A DNA stretch of 64,000 nt, from positions 248,001 to 312,000 of the forward strand of contig NZ_JOEI01000008.1 of assembly GCF_000718095.1 (NCBI RefSeq), given 5' to 3'. The notes under the pieces are model-generated. The model saw nothing but the letters and a program-made list of their open reading frames with translations, had not been told where the DNA came from and made no database searches. Source of the stretch: Streptomyces scopuliridis RB72 (GTDB taxonomy: Bacteria > Actinomycetota > Actinomycetes > Streptomycetales > Streptomycetaceae). A program made the position numbers and the translations under genes. Below are positions 1 to 9,314 of this stretch, piece by piece (within the stretch, counting starts at the first letter, position 1; every line of letters starts with the position of its first letter).

Positions 1-252
1 ACGGGACGTAAGGACGGCGCGGCCTACGCCGGGCACAGCACGACCGCCGAGGCGCTGATCGCCCTGAACGGCAATGGACCCGATGTGGTCGAGGCGCAGT
101 GCCTGTTGAAGCGCCACGGCTTCGACCCGGGCGAGATCGACGGGCTCTACGGCCCGAGCGCGAAGTCCGCCGTGCAGGAGTTCCAGAAGGCGCGGAAGCT
201 GGTCAGCGACGGCATCGTGGGGCCCGACACCTGGGCGGAGTTACGCCGGTGA
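1..252 (+). CDS. C-terminal part of a peptidoglycan-binding domain protein (partial)
   Basis: Frame +1 is open from the window edge to TGA at 250-252, giving the last 83 residues. The segment from about residue 32 has the PG_binding_1 pattern: leucine-rich first helix, G-F-D-P-G-E-I-D-G-L-Y-G-P loop, A-V-Q-E-F-Q helix, and a closing G-P-D-T-W. This three-helix domain binds peptidoglycan stem peptides, so the protein probably acts at the cell wall; whatever lies upstream is outside the window. The next gene starts at GTG 249, overlapping the stop by 4 bases, which points to co-transcription and translational coupling. The third-last codon is TTA (241-243), rare in Streptomyces and read by the bldA tRNA, so translation may be development-dependent. 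Confidence 0.8.
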   Translation, partial: TGRKDGAAYAGHSTTAEALIALNGNGPDVVEAQCLLKRHGFDPGEIDGLYGPSAKSAVQEFQKARKLVSDGIVGPDTWAELRR

Positions 253-1157
253 GCGGCGCGCTGGAGAACGCGGCGGAGAAGCGGGCGGCGGAGTGCGACC
301 GGCTCGCGGGCGAGTTGAGCGCGCTCCGGGCCCGTACGGGGCTGAGCCTGGTCGCGCTCGCCGGGCGTACGCCGTACAGCAAGTCGTCCTGGCAGCGCTA
401 TCTCAATGGTACGAAGCCCCTGCCGCGACAGGCGGTGGTGGCCCTGTGCGCGCTGGCGGGCGAGCCCCCGGGGCGGCTGCTCGCGCTCTGGGAGCTGGCG
501 GACGCCGCCTGGAGCGGCCGGGCGGCGGCGGACACCAGGGCCGCTGCCGTGACTGTACGAGGGCCCTCCCCGCCGTCGCCCGTACCTGTACCGGCGGGGC
601 AGGCGACGCCACCGACGCCAGGAGGGGCGCCGCGCGGCAGACGCCGTACCGCGGTGCTCGCCGCGACGGCGGGGGTGGCCGTCGTCACCGTGGCGACGGT
701 GCTCGGGGCATGGCTGTCGGGCGACGACGGAGCGCGGCGGGACGTCCCCCAGGACGCGGCGTGGAGCAACGCCGGCCCGCTGCGCCCCAGTTGCACCGGC
801 CCGGCGTGCGAAGGCGAGGACCCGGCTCCCATGGGGTGCGGTGGCGATGGCGCGATGACCACTCTCGGCTCGCTCACCGCGACGGGCGGCCAACGACTCC
901 AACTGCGGTACGGCGAAACGTGCCGCACCGTATGGGTGCGGGCGACCGGGCTGCGGGTGGGGGACCGGGTCGTGCTGACCGTACCCGGCCGGCGGGAGCA
1001 GCAGATCGCGGCGGTCGCCCGGCGGGACACCGGCCGCTATCTCGTGACGCCGATGGTGGCGGCCGCCGATCCGTCCGAGGCGCGGGCCTGTCTCCTGCCC
1101 GGAGGCGGCGGCGAACAGGAGTGTCTGGGCCGCGCGCCCCGGGCACCCGCGTCATGA
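249..1157 (+). CDS. Membrane-anchored helix-turn-helix protein with DUF2690 domain
   Basis: 302 residues from GTG 249, chosen because it overlaps the upstream stop as GTGA. Residues about 15-75 form an XRE-like helix-turn-helix with the signature Y-S-K-S-S-W-Q-R-Y-L-N-G. One hydrophobic segment lies at about 134-158. The remainder (about 180-295) is a DUF2690 domain with its typical CTGPACEGEDP, MGCGGDG and YGETCRTVW elements, whose cysteines probably pair outside the cell. The architecture, cytoplasmic DNA-binding-like domain, one membrane span and exported cysteine-rich domain, suggests a membrane-bound sensor or regulator, but I know of no established function. The next gene is a clear paralogue. 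A strong hairpin follows the stop. Confidence 0.8.
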   Translation: MSGALENAAEKRAAECDRLAGELSALRARTGLSLVALAGRTPYSKSSWQRYLNGTKPLPRQAVVALCALAGEPPGRLLALWELADAAWSGRAAADTRAAAVTVRGPSPPSPVPVPAGQATPPTPGGAPRGRRRTAVLAATAGVAVVTVATVLGAWLSGDDGARRDVPQDAAWSNAGPLRPSCTGPACEGEDPAPMGCGGDGAMTTLGSLTATGGQRLQLRYGETCRTVWVRATGLRVGDRVVLTVPGRREQQIAAVARRDTGRYLVTPMVAAADPSEARACLLPGGGGEQECLGRAPRAPAS

Positions 1158-1165
1158 ACACCGGT

Positions 1166-1207
1166 GACGGCGCCCGTCCTCTCCCCCGAGGGAGGACGGA
1201 CGCCGTC
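1166..1207 (+). terminator. Hairpin terminator after the first DUF2690 gene
   Basis: Two 16-base arms (1166-1181 and 1192-1207) pair with a single C-A mismatch around a 10-base loop, starting 9 bases after the stop. There is no long T-run, as is usual in Streptomyces. The rest of the 326-base gap to 1483 holds no gene that I can support and presumably carries the promoter of the next gene. Confidence 0.6.
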
Positions 1208-1483
1208 GGTCTGTAGTGATGAGATAAGCGTCATGGACCGGCCAAGATCATTCAAGCGCTGCCTGGTGCCTGTGGCACGGAAGTGACCATTCCGCCATGG
1301 TGTGATCAACGGGCAACGGATGCGAGACTGTGCGGGGTTCGGTACGGGGGCGCGCAACGGGGCGTGAAGACCGTTCCGAATGCTCCTGTGCGCTGCTGGG
1401 CTGCCGGGGAGGGCGGCCGGCGGCGGGGGAACACAGCGCGGGGCATATCCACCACGTGCGGGGGGACAAGGGGGAGGCACAGA

Positions 1484-2551
1484 ATGCCTCGTTGGAAGGC
1501 GCTGCCGGAGGGGCTCGATCCGGAGGTCAGCGAGTTCACGAACCAACTGCGCGGGCTCGTCGACCGCAGTGGTCTGAGCATCGCCGCCGTGTCCGACAGG
1601 ACCGGCTACAGCAAGACGTCGTGGGAGCGCTATCTGAACGGGCGGCTGCTCGCTCCCAAGGGCGCGATCGTCGCGCTGGCCGAGGTGACGGGCACGCATC
1701 AGGGGCATCTGACCACGATGTGGGAGCTGGCGGAGCGTGCCTGGAGCCGGTCCGAGATGCGCCATGACATGACGATGGAAGCGATACGGATCTCCCAGGC
1801 GCGGTCGGCGCTCGGGGAGTTCAGCCAGAACCCGGCCGGCGGGTCCGGCAAGCCGGTCCGGTCCGGCGGGCCGGGCGGCACAGGTGGGCCCGGCGGCCCG
1901 GGAGGCCGGCCGGCCGGTGCGACCACCGACTTCGGTGCCATGCGCGGGCCAGGGGCGCCCTCCGTACCGCAGCAGCGGGGTCCCGGCGGTCCGCCGCGGC
2001 CGGGGGGCCCGTCTCTCGCGGGGCCGCCGCCGGCGGGAGGACGGAAGCGCGGCCGGCGCAAGGTGACGATCTTCGTCGCGAGTGCCGTGGGCGCGGCGCT
2101 GGTGACAGCCGGCGCGGTGCTGCTGACCGGCATCGGCGGTGACAGCGGTGAGCAGACCGTCGCCGAGTCCCCGTCGCCCTCGCCGTCCAGCAGCGCCCCC
2201 GTACTGCCGGCCGGGGTGAAGTGCGGCGGCGACGCCTGCACCGGCAAGGACCCCGAAGAGATGGGCTGCGGCGGCGAGTTCGTCGAGACCGTCGCCAGCG
2301 CGACCGTCGGTACGGCCCTGATCGAGGTCCGCTACAGCAAGACCTGCTCGGCGGCCTGGGCCCGGATCACCAAGGCGGTCGTGGGTGACGAGGTACGGAT
2401 CACCGCGGGCGGCGAGACGAGCGGCCAGACCGGCGAGGTCGAGACCGCCACGAACGCCTACACCCCGATGGTCGCCTCACCGGACTCCGCGGGCGCCAAG
2501 GCATGCGCGACGCTCGCCTCGGGCGAGACGGGCTGCACCCCGGTACGGTGA
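1484..2551 (+). CDS. Membrane-anchored helix-turn-helix protein with DUF2690 domain (paralogue)
   Basis: 355 residues from ATG 1484, preceded by a GGGGAGG ribosome-binding site at 1471-1477; the frame is open further upstream, but that part looks non-coding. Residues about 16-72 are an XRE-like helix-turn-helix with Y-S-K-T-S-W-E-R-Y-L-N-G, almost identical to its neighbour. A Gly/Pro-rich linker (about 110-185) carries repeated GGPGG units. A membrane span lies at about 193-215, then a Ser/Pro stalk and a DUF2690 domain (about 246-354) with CGGDACTGKDP, MGCGGEF and Y-S-K-T-C-S-A-A-W. It is a tandem duplicate of the previous gene with a longer linker. Function unknown; a membrane-tethered regulator or wall sensor is an inference from architecture. 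Confidence 0.82.
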   Translation: MPRWKALPEGLDPEVSEFTNQLRGLVDRSGLSIAAVSDRTGYSKTSWERYLNGRLLAPKGAIVALAEVTGTHQGHLTTMWELAERAWSRSEMRHDMTMEAIRISQARSALGEFSQNPAGGSGKPVRSGGPGGTGGPGGPGGRPAGATTDFGAMRGPGAPSVPQQRGPGGPPRPGGPSLAGPPPAGGRKRGRRKVTIFVASAVGAALVTAGAVLLTGIGGDSGEQTVAESPSPSPSSSAPVLPAGVKCGGDACTGKDPEEMGCGGEFVETVASATVGTALIEVRYSKTCSAAWARITKAVVGDEVRITAGGETSGQTGEVETATNAYTPMVASPDSAGAKACATLASGETGCTPVR

Positions 2552-2579
2552 CCCGGGCCCGGCCCGGACCTACTCGTCC

Positions 2580-2636
2580 GGACGAGTGCGGAGCCGTTGG
2601 ACGAGTGCGGAGCCGCTGGACGAGTACGGAGCCGTC
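2580..2636. repeat. Three 19-bp tandem repeats upstream of mdh
   Basis: Units start at 2580, 2599 and 2618 and differ at only a few positions (core GGACGAGTGCGGAGCCG). They are preceded by a perfect 16-base palindrome, ACTCGTCCGGACGAGT, at 2572-2587, which overlaps the first unit. They lie between the DUF2690 gene and mdh and could be operator sites or simply slippage products. Confidence 0.7.
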
Positions 2637-2677
2637 GTGGCGGCCGTCGCCGCCACGCCGTCCCGCCCCTGTCGTGA

Positions 2678-3820
<1,143 letters not shown>

Positions 3821-3860
3821 TCCCGCTCACCACATTCCCGTACCTCTCCGTACATCCGAA

Positions 3861-3888
3861 CGCCCCCGGTTCTCGCCGGGGGCGTTTT
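3861..3888 (+). terminator. Rho-independent terminator of mdh
   Basis: A perfect 9-bp GC stem (3861-3869 with 3876-3884), a 6-base loop and TTTT at 3885-3888. It begins 40 bases after the mdh stop. Confidence 0.85.
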
Positions 3889-3980
3889 CGGTGTGCGGGG
3901 AGCCGCCGGGCTTTCGCAACTCCTCAGCGCACACAGGCGAGTTGTTGCGTACCTCCACTTGAATGTAGTACTTCTTATAC

Positions 3981-4229
3981 ATGAGCGAGCAGGTGCACAA
4001 TAGGCTGGCGGTCGTCAGGGCCGAACGGAAGGTGTCCCGGCAGCAGTTGGCCGAGGCCGTCGGGGCCCACTACCAGACCGTCGGCTATATCGAGCGGGGC
4101 CAGTACAACCCCAGCCTCGACCTGGCGCTGAGGATCGCGGAGTACTTCGCCCTCCCCGTGGAGGCGCTGTTCTCCCTCGAACCCTTCAGCCCGCTCACGG
4201 ACGAGGTCTACGGGAGGAAGCGGCGATGA
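3981..4229 (+). CDS. Small XRE-family transcriptional regulator
   Basis: 82 residues from ATG 3981. The protein is essentially one helix-turn-helix: V-S-R-Q-Q-L-A-E-A-V-G followed by Q-T-V-G-Y-I-E-R-G-Q-Y-N-P-S-L and an L-A-L-R-I-A-E-Y-F helix, then a short tail with the P-V-E-A-L-F-S-L motif of the YozG/YgzD-like small regulators. The downstream membrane protein starts inside its stop codon (ATGA at 4226-4229), so the pair is one operon. In this common arrangement the regulator usually controls itself and its membrane partner; that role is inferred. The upstream 150 bases are locally AT-richer and probably hold the promoter. Confidence 0.88.
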   Translation: MSEQVHNRLAVVRAERKVSRQQLAEAVGAHYQTVGYIERGQYNPSLDLALRIAEYFALPVEALFSLEPFSPLTDEVYGRKRR

Positions 4230-4732
4230 CCACAGGACTGACGAAGTACGACCGGCGGATGTACGCGGTGATGAACAGGCGCGACGGGCGGCCGCTCTAC
4301 GCGACGGCCGCGCGCAGGCGCGCCGTCGTCTGCGCGCATATCGCGCTGACCGCGATCGGCGCCGCCGCGCCGGTCACCACGGCGCTCACCGAGTCGATGT
4401 GGCCGCTCTTCGTCCTCTTCGGGGCGCTGCTGCCCTGGTGCCTCGCGACCGGCGTGATCAATGGCGCCACGCGCGGGCTGCTGGAGCTGCGCGGCCGTGC
4501 GCTGGACGAGCGCCAGCTCAGGGAACGCGACCGCGTCCTCGCGCGCGCCCACCGGGTGACCACGCTCCTGCTGCTGGCCGCCGTGCTCGGCGCCTTCGCG
4601 GCCGGCGGATTCGCCGACGTACGGATGGGTGTGCTGCTCACACCGGTGCTGTTCGGGGTGCTCGTCGTGCACGCGCTGATGCCCCTGTGGGTGGCCGGAC
4701 TGACCGTACGGGACGAGCCCGACGAGGAGTGA
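4226..4732 (+). CDS. Small integral membrane protein paired with the XRE regulator
   Basis: 168 residues from ATG 4226, overlapping the regulator by 4 bases. Four hydrophobic segments are visible: about 34-52, 56-80, 112-132 and 136-158. A charged loop rich in Arg and Glu (L-D-E-R-Q-L-R-E-R-D-R) separates the second and third spans. There is no enzyme motif. Proteins of this layout next to small XRE regulators are widespread in Gram-positive bacteria and mostly uncharacterised. I infer that it is the regulated partner of the upstream gene and cannot assign a function. Confidence 0.82.
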   Translation: MTTGLTKYDRRMYAVMNRRDGRPLYATAARRRAVVCAHIALTAIGAAAPVTTALTESMWPLFVLFGALLPWCLATGVINGATRGLLELRGRALDERQLRERDRVLARAHRVTTLLLLAAVLGAFAAGGFADVRMGVLLTPVLFGVLVVHALMPLWVAGLTVRDEPDEE

Positions 4733-4765
4733 CCGGCCGACCGGGAGACCGGTGGACACGCCCTT

Positions 4766-4799
4766 GCCGGGTGACCCGTGGCACTTTCGGTCACCCGGC
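4766..4799. terminator. Hairpin between the membrane protein and the betaine operon
   Basis: A perfect 11-bp stem, GCCGGGTGACC (4766-4776) with GGTCACCCGGC (4789-4799), around a 12-base loop. It lies 33 bases after the upstream stop and 90 bases before the aldehyde dehydrogenase start. Confidence 0.55.
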
Positions 4800-4888
4800 A
4801 CGCATGCTTTCCGCGCCGTGGGGCAGGCGCCCGGATCGCCAGTTCTTGCTGGTGGTGAACGCTCCGGGAAGGGAAGGCGATACGCGAC

Positions 4889-6391
4889 GTGTCGGCACAA
4901 CAGACGATTCATGTGGACGGAAAGTGGCGTGCAGCCGCCTCCGGCGCCACACGAGACATCCTCGACCCCGCCGACGCGACGGTCCTCGCCGTCGTGTCCG
5001 AGGGCGGCGCCGAGGATGCCGACGCCGCGATCGCCGCCGCGCGTATGGCCTTCGACGAGGGCCCGTGGCCCCGTACCCCGGTCGCCGAGCGGGCCGGGCT
5101 GCTGCGGACGACCGCCGATCTGCTGATCCGCAACCGCGAGAAGATAGCGCTGCTGGAGAGCAGGGACTCGGGCAAGACCCTGGAGGAGGGGCGCGTCGAC
5201 GTCGACTGCGTCGCCGACGCCTTCCGCTACTTCGCGGATCTCGTGATGAACGAGAGCGGCGGCCGGGTCGTCGACGCCGGCTCGGACACCGTCCACAGCG
5301 TGGTCGTCCATGAGCCCGTCGGCGTCTGCGCGCTGATCACCCCGTGGAACTACCCGCTGTTGCAAGCGAGTTGGAAGATCGCCCCGGCGCTCGCCGCGGG
5401 TAACACCTTTGTCGTCAAGCCGAGCGAGCTCACCCCGCTCTCCACGATCGACCTCATCGATCTGCTCGCCGAGGCGGGCCTGCCGCCCGGCGTCGCCAAT
5501 CTGGTGACCGGCGCGGGCGACCCGGTGGGCGCCCGGATGTCGGAGCACCCGGATGTGGACCTCGTCTCGTTCACCGGCGGGCTCAGCAGCGGTACGCAGG
5601 TCATGCGCGCCGCCGCGCCCGGCGTGAAGAAGGTCGCCCTCGAACTCGGCGGCAAGAACCCGAACGTCGTCTTCGCGGACGCCTGCGCCACCGACGAGGG
5701 GTTCGACACCGCCGTCGACCAGGCGCTGAACGCCGCGTTCATCCACAGCGGCCAGGTCTGCTCGGCCGGTGCGCGGCTGATCATCGAGGAGTCCGTACGG
5801 GAGCGCTTCGTCGGTGAGCTCGCCCGCCGCGCCGCGCGGATCCGCCTCGGCCGCGGTACGGAGCAGGACGTGGAGTGCGGACCGCTCGTCTCCGCGCGGC
5901 AGCTGGCGAAGACCGAGGAGTACGTCGCCTCCGCCCTGGCCGAGGGCGCCGTGCTGCGCTCCGGCGGCAAGCGGCCCGAGCCGTCGGACGTCCGGCCCGC
6001 CGAGGGCTACTTCTACGAGCCGACCGTGCTCGACCAGTGCCACCGCGGGATGCGGGTCGTACGGGAAGAGGTCTTCGGGCCCGTGCTGACGGTGGAGACC
6101 TTCCGTACGGAGGACGAGGCCGTGGCCCTCGCCAATGACACCGAGTACGGGCTGGCGGGCGGCGTCTGGAGCGCGGACCCGGGGCGCGCGCGGCGCGTGG
6201 CGGGACGGCTGCGGCACGGCACCGTCTGGATCAACGACTTCCACCCGTATCTGCCGCAGGCGGAGTGGGGCGGCTTCGGCAAGTCCGGCATCGGACGGGA
6301 GCTGGGGCCCGCGGGGCTCGCCGAATACCGCGAGGCCAAGCACATCTACCAGAACCTCGCACCGCGTCCGGTCCGCTGGTTCACGGGCTGA
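4889..6391 (+). CDS. betB: Betaine-aldehyde dehydrogenase (aldehyde dehydrogenase family)
   Basis: 500 residues from GTG 4889, preceded by GGAAGGGAAGG. It would oxidise glycine betaine aldehyde to glycine betaine with NAD(P)+. The general-base glutamate is E252 in the L-E-L-G-G-K-N motif and the nucleophile is C291 in S-G-Q-V-C-S-A; their 39-residue spacing is slightly longer than usual because of a small insertion. The coenzyme-binding T-P-W-N-Y-P stretch and the late E-E-V-F-G-P motif are intact. The betaine assignment rests on the next four genes: a choline-dehydrogenase-like oxidase and a complete betaine ABC importer on the same strand. A generic aldehyde dehydrogenase is the alternative. 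Confidence 0.9.
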   Translation: MSAQQTIHVDGKWRAAASGATRDILDPADATVLAVVSEGGAEDADAAIAAARMAFDEGPWPRTPVAERAGLLRTTADLLIRNREKIALLESRDSGKTLEEGRVDVDCVADAFRYFADLVMNESGGRVVDAGSDTVHSVVVHEPVGVCALITPWNYPLLQASWKIAPALAAGNTFVVKPSELTPLSTIDLIDLLAEAGLPPGVANLVTGAGDPVGARMSEHPDVDLVSFTGGLSSGTQVMRAAAPGVKKVALELGGKNPNVVFADACATDEGFDTAVDQALNAAFIHSGQVCSAGARLIIEESVRERFVGELARRAARIRLGRGTEQDVECGPLVSARQLAKTEEYVASALAEGAVLRSGGKRPEPSDVRPAEGYFYEPTVLDQCHRGMRVVREEVFGPVLTVETFRTEDEAVALANDTEYGLAGGVWSADPGRARRVAGRLRHGTVWINDFHPYLPQAEWGGFGKSGIGRELGPAGLAEYREAKHIYQNLAPRPVRWFTG

Positions 6392-6441
6392 CAGCCGTCC
6401 CGCACCGTCGCACCGCATTCGGCAGAGGAGCAGAGACCACC

Positions 6442-8046
6442 ATGGACGAGCCCAAGCCCAAGCCCGAGCCGGAGTACGCGTACGCCGCCGAGTACGACTA
6501 CGTCGTCGTCGGCGGCGGCACCGCCGGATCGGTGATCGCCTCCCGCCTCACCGAGGACCCGGACATCACCGTCGCCGTCATCGAGGGCGGCCCCTCCGAC
6601 GTCGACCGCCCGGACGTACTGACGCTGCGGCGCTGGATGGGGCTCCTGGGCGGTGAGCTGGACTACGACTACCCGACGACCGAGCAGCCGCGCGGCAACT
6701 CGCACATCCGGCACAGCAGGGCCCGGGTGCTCGGCGGCTGCTCCTCGCACAACACGCTGATCGCCTTCAAGCCGCTGCCGTCCGACTGGGACGAGTGGGC
6801 GGCGGCCGGGGCCGAGGGCTGGGACGCCGCCGCGATGGACCCGTACTTCGGCCGGCTGCGGAACAACATCGTGCCGGTGGACGAGCGGGACCGTAACTCC
6901 ATCGCCCGTGACTTCGTGGACGCGGCGCGCGACGCGCTGGGCGTCCCGCGCGTCGAGGGCTTCAACAAGAAGCCCTTCCACGAGGGCGCCGGCTTCTTCG
7001 ACCTCGCGTACCACCCGGAGAACAACCAGCGGTCCTCCGCGTCCGTCGCGTATCTCCATCCCTTCCTCGACCGGCCGAACCTCCAACTGCTGCTGGAGAC
7101 CTGGGCATTCCGGCTGGCGCTGGCGGGCACGCGCGCGACAGGCGTGCACGTACGGACGGCGGACGGCGAGGAGCGGCTGATCGAGGCCCGGCGCGAAGTC
7201 CTCGTCTGCGCGGGGGCCGTGGACACTCCGCGGCTGCTGCTGCACTCCGGCATCGGACCGCGCGCGGATCTGGAGAAGCTCGGCATACCCGTCGTCCACG
7301 ATCTGCCGGGCGTCGGCGAGAACCTGCTCGACCACCCCGAGTCGGTGATCGTCTGGGAGACGGACGGGCCGATCCCGGAGAACTCGGCGATGGACTCCGA
7401 CGCGGGGCTGTTCGTCCGGCGCGATCCGGCGGCCGAGGGCCCGGACCTGATGTTCCACTTCTACCAGATCCCGTTCACCGACAATCCGGAGCGGCTGGGG
7501 TACGAGCGCCCCGCGCACGGCGTGTCGATGACCCCGAACATCCCCAAGCCGCGCAGCCGCGGCCGGCTCTATCTCACGAGCGCGGACCCCGAGGTCAAAC
7601 CGGCCCTGGACTTCCGCTACTTCACCGACGAGGACGACTACGACGGCCGGACCCTCGTCGACGGCATCAGGATCGCGCGGCGGGTCGCCGCCGCCGAGCC
7701 GCTGGCTGGCTGGCTGAAGCGGGAGGTCTGCCCGGGGCCCGAGGTCACCTCCGACGAGGAGCTGAGCGAGTACGCCCGTAAGTGCGCGCACACGGTGTAC
7801 CACCCGGCGGGCACCTGCCGGATGGGCGCCGCGACCGATGAACAGGCCGTCGTGGCACCCGACTTGAGAATCCGGGGGCTTGAGGCAATCCGCATCGCCG
7901 ACGCGTCCGTCTTCCCGACGATGCCCGCGGTGAATCCCATGATCGGGGTGCTGATGGTCGGCGAGAAGTGCGCCCAGCTGCTGACCGAGGCCCGCGACGA
8001 GGCTCATGACGAGATCCGCCACGACCAGAAGGGCCCGAAGCGATGA
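6442..8046 (+). CDS. betA: GMC-family choline dehydrogenase/oxidase
   Basis: 534 residues from ATG 6442 (AGGAG upstream). It is an FAD-dependent glucose-methanol-choline oxidoreductase, expected to oxidise choline to betaine aldehyde for the upstream BetB. The FAD-binding [10 protein letters not shown] lies at about residues 20-30 and [10 protein letters not shown] is the first GMC signature. The active-site histidine is H454 in [10 protein letters not shown], followed by the second signature region V-N-P-M-I-G. The N-terminus has a short K-P/E-P repeat before the Rossmann fold. The ATP-binding gene starts in its stop codon. Substrate choice among GMC enzymes cannot be read from sequence; context supports choline. 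Confidence 0.88.
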   Translation: MDEPKPKPEPEYAYAAEYDYVVVGGGTAGSVIASRLTEDPDITVAVIEGGPSDVDRPDVLTLRRWMGLLGGELDYDYPTTEQPRGNSHIRHSRARVLGGCSSHNTLIAFKPLPSDWDEWAAAGAEGWDAAAMDPYFGRLRNNIVPVDERDRNSIARDFVDAARDALGVPRVEGFNKKPFHEGAGFFDLAYHPENNQRSSASVAYLHPFLDRPNLQLLLETWAFRLALAGTRATGVHVRTADGEERLIEARREVLVCAGAVDTPRLLLHSGIGPRADLEKLGIPVVHDLPGVGENLLDHPESVIVWETDGPIPENSAMDSDAGLFVRRDPAAEGPDLMFHFYQIPFTDNPERLGYERPAHGVSMTPNIPKPRSRGRLYLTSADPEVKPALDFRYFTDEDDYDGRTLVDGIRIARRVAAAEPLAGWLKREVCPGPEVTSDEELSEYARKCAHTVYHPAGTCRMGAATDEQAVVAPDLRIRGLEAIRIADASVFPTMPAVNPMIGVLMVGEKCAQLLTEARDEAHDEIRHDQKGPKR

Positions 8047-9314
8047 GCGACGCGGAGACAGCGGCGGGGACAGCGGCGGGGACAGCGGCGGGGACAGGGG
8101 CGGAGACGGCAGCGGGGACAGCGGCGGAGACGGCACGCGGGAACGACCCGGCGGGCAAGGACCTCACCCCGCCCGGCACGGAGAGCGAGGTGTCGGAACG
8201 GCCGCCGGTCTTCGCCGTACGCGACCTCTGGAAGGTCTTCGGCCCCAAGGCCGACCGCGTCCCCGGCACCCCGGACCTCGCCGCGCTCACCGCCGCCGAG
8301 CTGCGCGAACGTACCGGCTGCACCGCCGCCGTACGCGACGTCTCCTTCGACGTCCGCAAGGGCGAGGTCTTCGTCGTCATGGGGCTGTCGGGCTCCGGCA
8401 AGTCCACGCTCGTGCGCTGTCTGACGCGGCTCATCGAGCCGACGGCCGGCGCGATCGCCATCGACGGCGAGGACGTCCTGTCGATGGACCGGGCCCGGCT
8501 GCGCGAACTGCGCCGCCACCGCGCAGCGATGGTCTTCCAGCACTTCGGTCTGCTGCCGCACCGCTCGGTCCTCGACAATGTCGCCTACGGCCTGGAGATC
8601 CAGGGCATGGGCCGGGCCCAGCGCCGCGAGAAGGCCGCCGAGGTCATCGGCAAGGTCGGCCTCGAAGGGCTGGAGGACCGCCGTCCCGGCCAGCTCTCCG
8701 GCGGTCAGCAGCAGCGCGTCGGGCTGGCCCGCGCGCTCGCCGTCGACCCCCAAGTGCTGCTCTTCGACGAGCCGTTCAGCGCCCTGGACCCGCTGATCCG
8801 CCGCGATATGCAGGAGGAGGTCATCCGGCTGCACCACGAGGAGCACCGCACGATGGTCTTCATCACGCACGATCTGTCCGAGGCGCTGCGCCTCGGCGAC
8901 CGGATCGCGCTGATGCGTGACGGCCGTGTCGTCCAGCTGGGTACGCCGGAGGAGATCGTGGGCCGGCCCGCCGACGCGTACGTACGGGACTTCGTCCGTG
9001 ACGTACCGCGCGAGCAGGTCATCACCGTCGGGGCCGCCATGCGGCGCCCGCTGGCGGGCGACGCCGACTCCGGGCCCGCGCTGGCGCCGACCGCGACCGT
9101 CTCCGAGGCGATCGAGGCCCTCGCGCGCTCCGGGGACGCGGCGGCGCGCGTGGTCGACGGGGGCAGGCTGCTCGGGGTCGTGGACCGCGAGCGCCTGCTG
9201 AACGTGGTGGCGGGTACGGCGGAGGCGACCGGCATGACAGGCGCGACGGGTCCCGGTGAGCCGCCCGGAGCCCCCGGAGCGAGGGCGGAGGCCGGAAGGG
9301 CGGCGCTCCGATGA
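8043..9314 (+). CDS. Glycine betaine/proline ABC transporter ATP-binding protein
   Basis: 423 residues from ATG 8043 (ATGA overlap with the oxidase). It is the ProV/OpuAA-type ATPase that powers betaine import at the inner face of the membrane. Walker [10 protein letters not shown] is at 114-122, the signature [11 protein letters not shown] and Walker B L-L-F-D-E-P follow, and a degenerate CBS-like regulatory region covers about 345-391. The characteristic family segment L-W-K-V-F-G sits before the ATPase core. The first 50 residues are Ala/Gly/Thr low complexity made by a 12-bp DNA repeat (about 8055-8135). A second in-frame start at GTG 8190, with GGAG 6 bases upstream, would remove it and give 374 residues. 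I cannot decide between them. Confidence 0.93.
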   Translation: MSDAETAAGTAAGTAAGTGAETAAGTAAETARGNDPAGKDLTPPGTESEVSERPPVFAVRDLWKVFGPKADRVPGTPDLAALTAAELRERTGCTAAVRDVSFDVRKGEVFVVMGLSGSGKSTLVRCLTRLIEPTAGAIAIDGEDVLSMDRARLRELRRHRAAMVFQHFGLLPHRSVLDNVAYGLEIQGMGRAQRREKAAEVIGKVGLEGLEDRRPGQLSGGQQQRVGLARALAVDPQVLLFDEPFSALDPLIRRDMQEEVIRLHHEEHRTMVFITHDLSEALRLGDRIALMRDGRVVQLGTPEEIVGRPADAYVRDFVRDVPREQVITVGAAMRRPLAGDADSGPALAPTATVSEAIEALARSGDAAARVVDGGRLLGVVDRERLLNVVAGTAEATGMTGATGPGEPPGAPGARAEAGRAALR

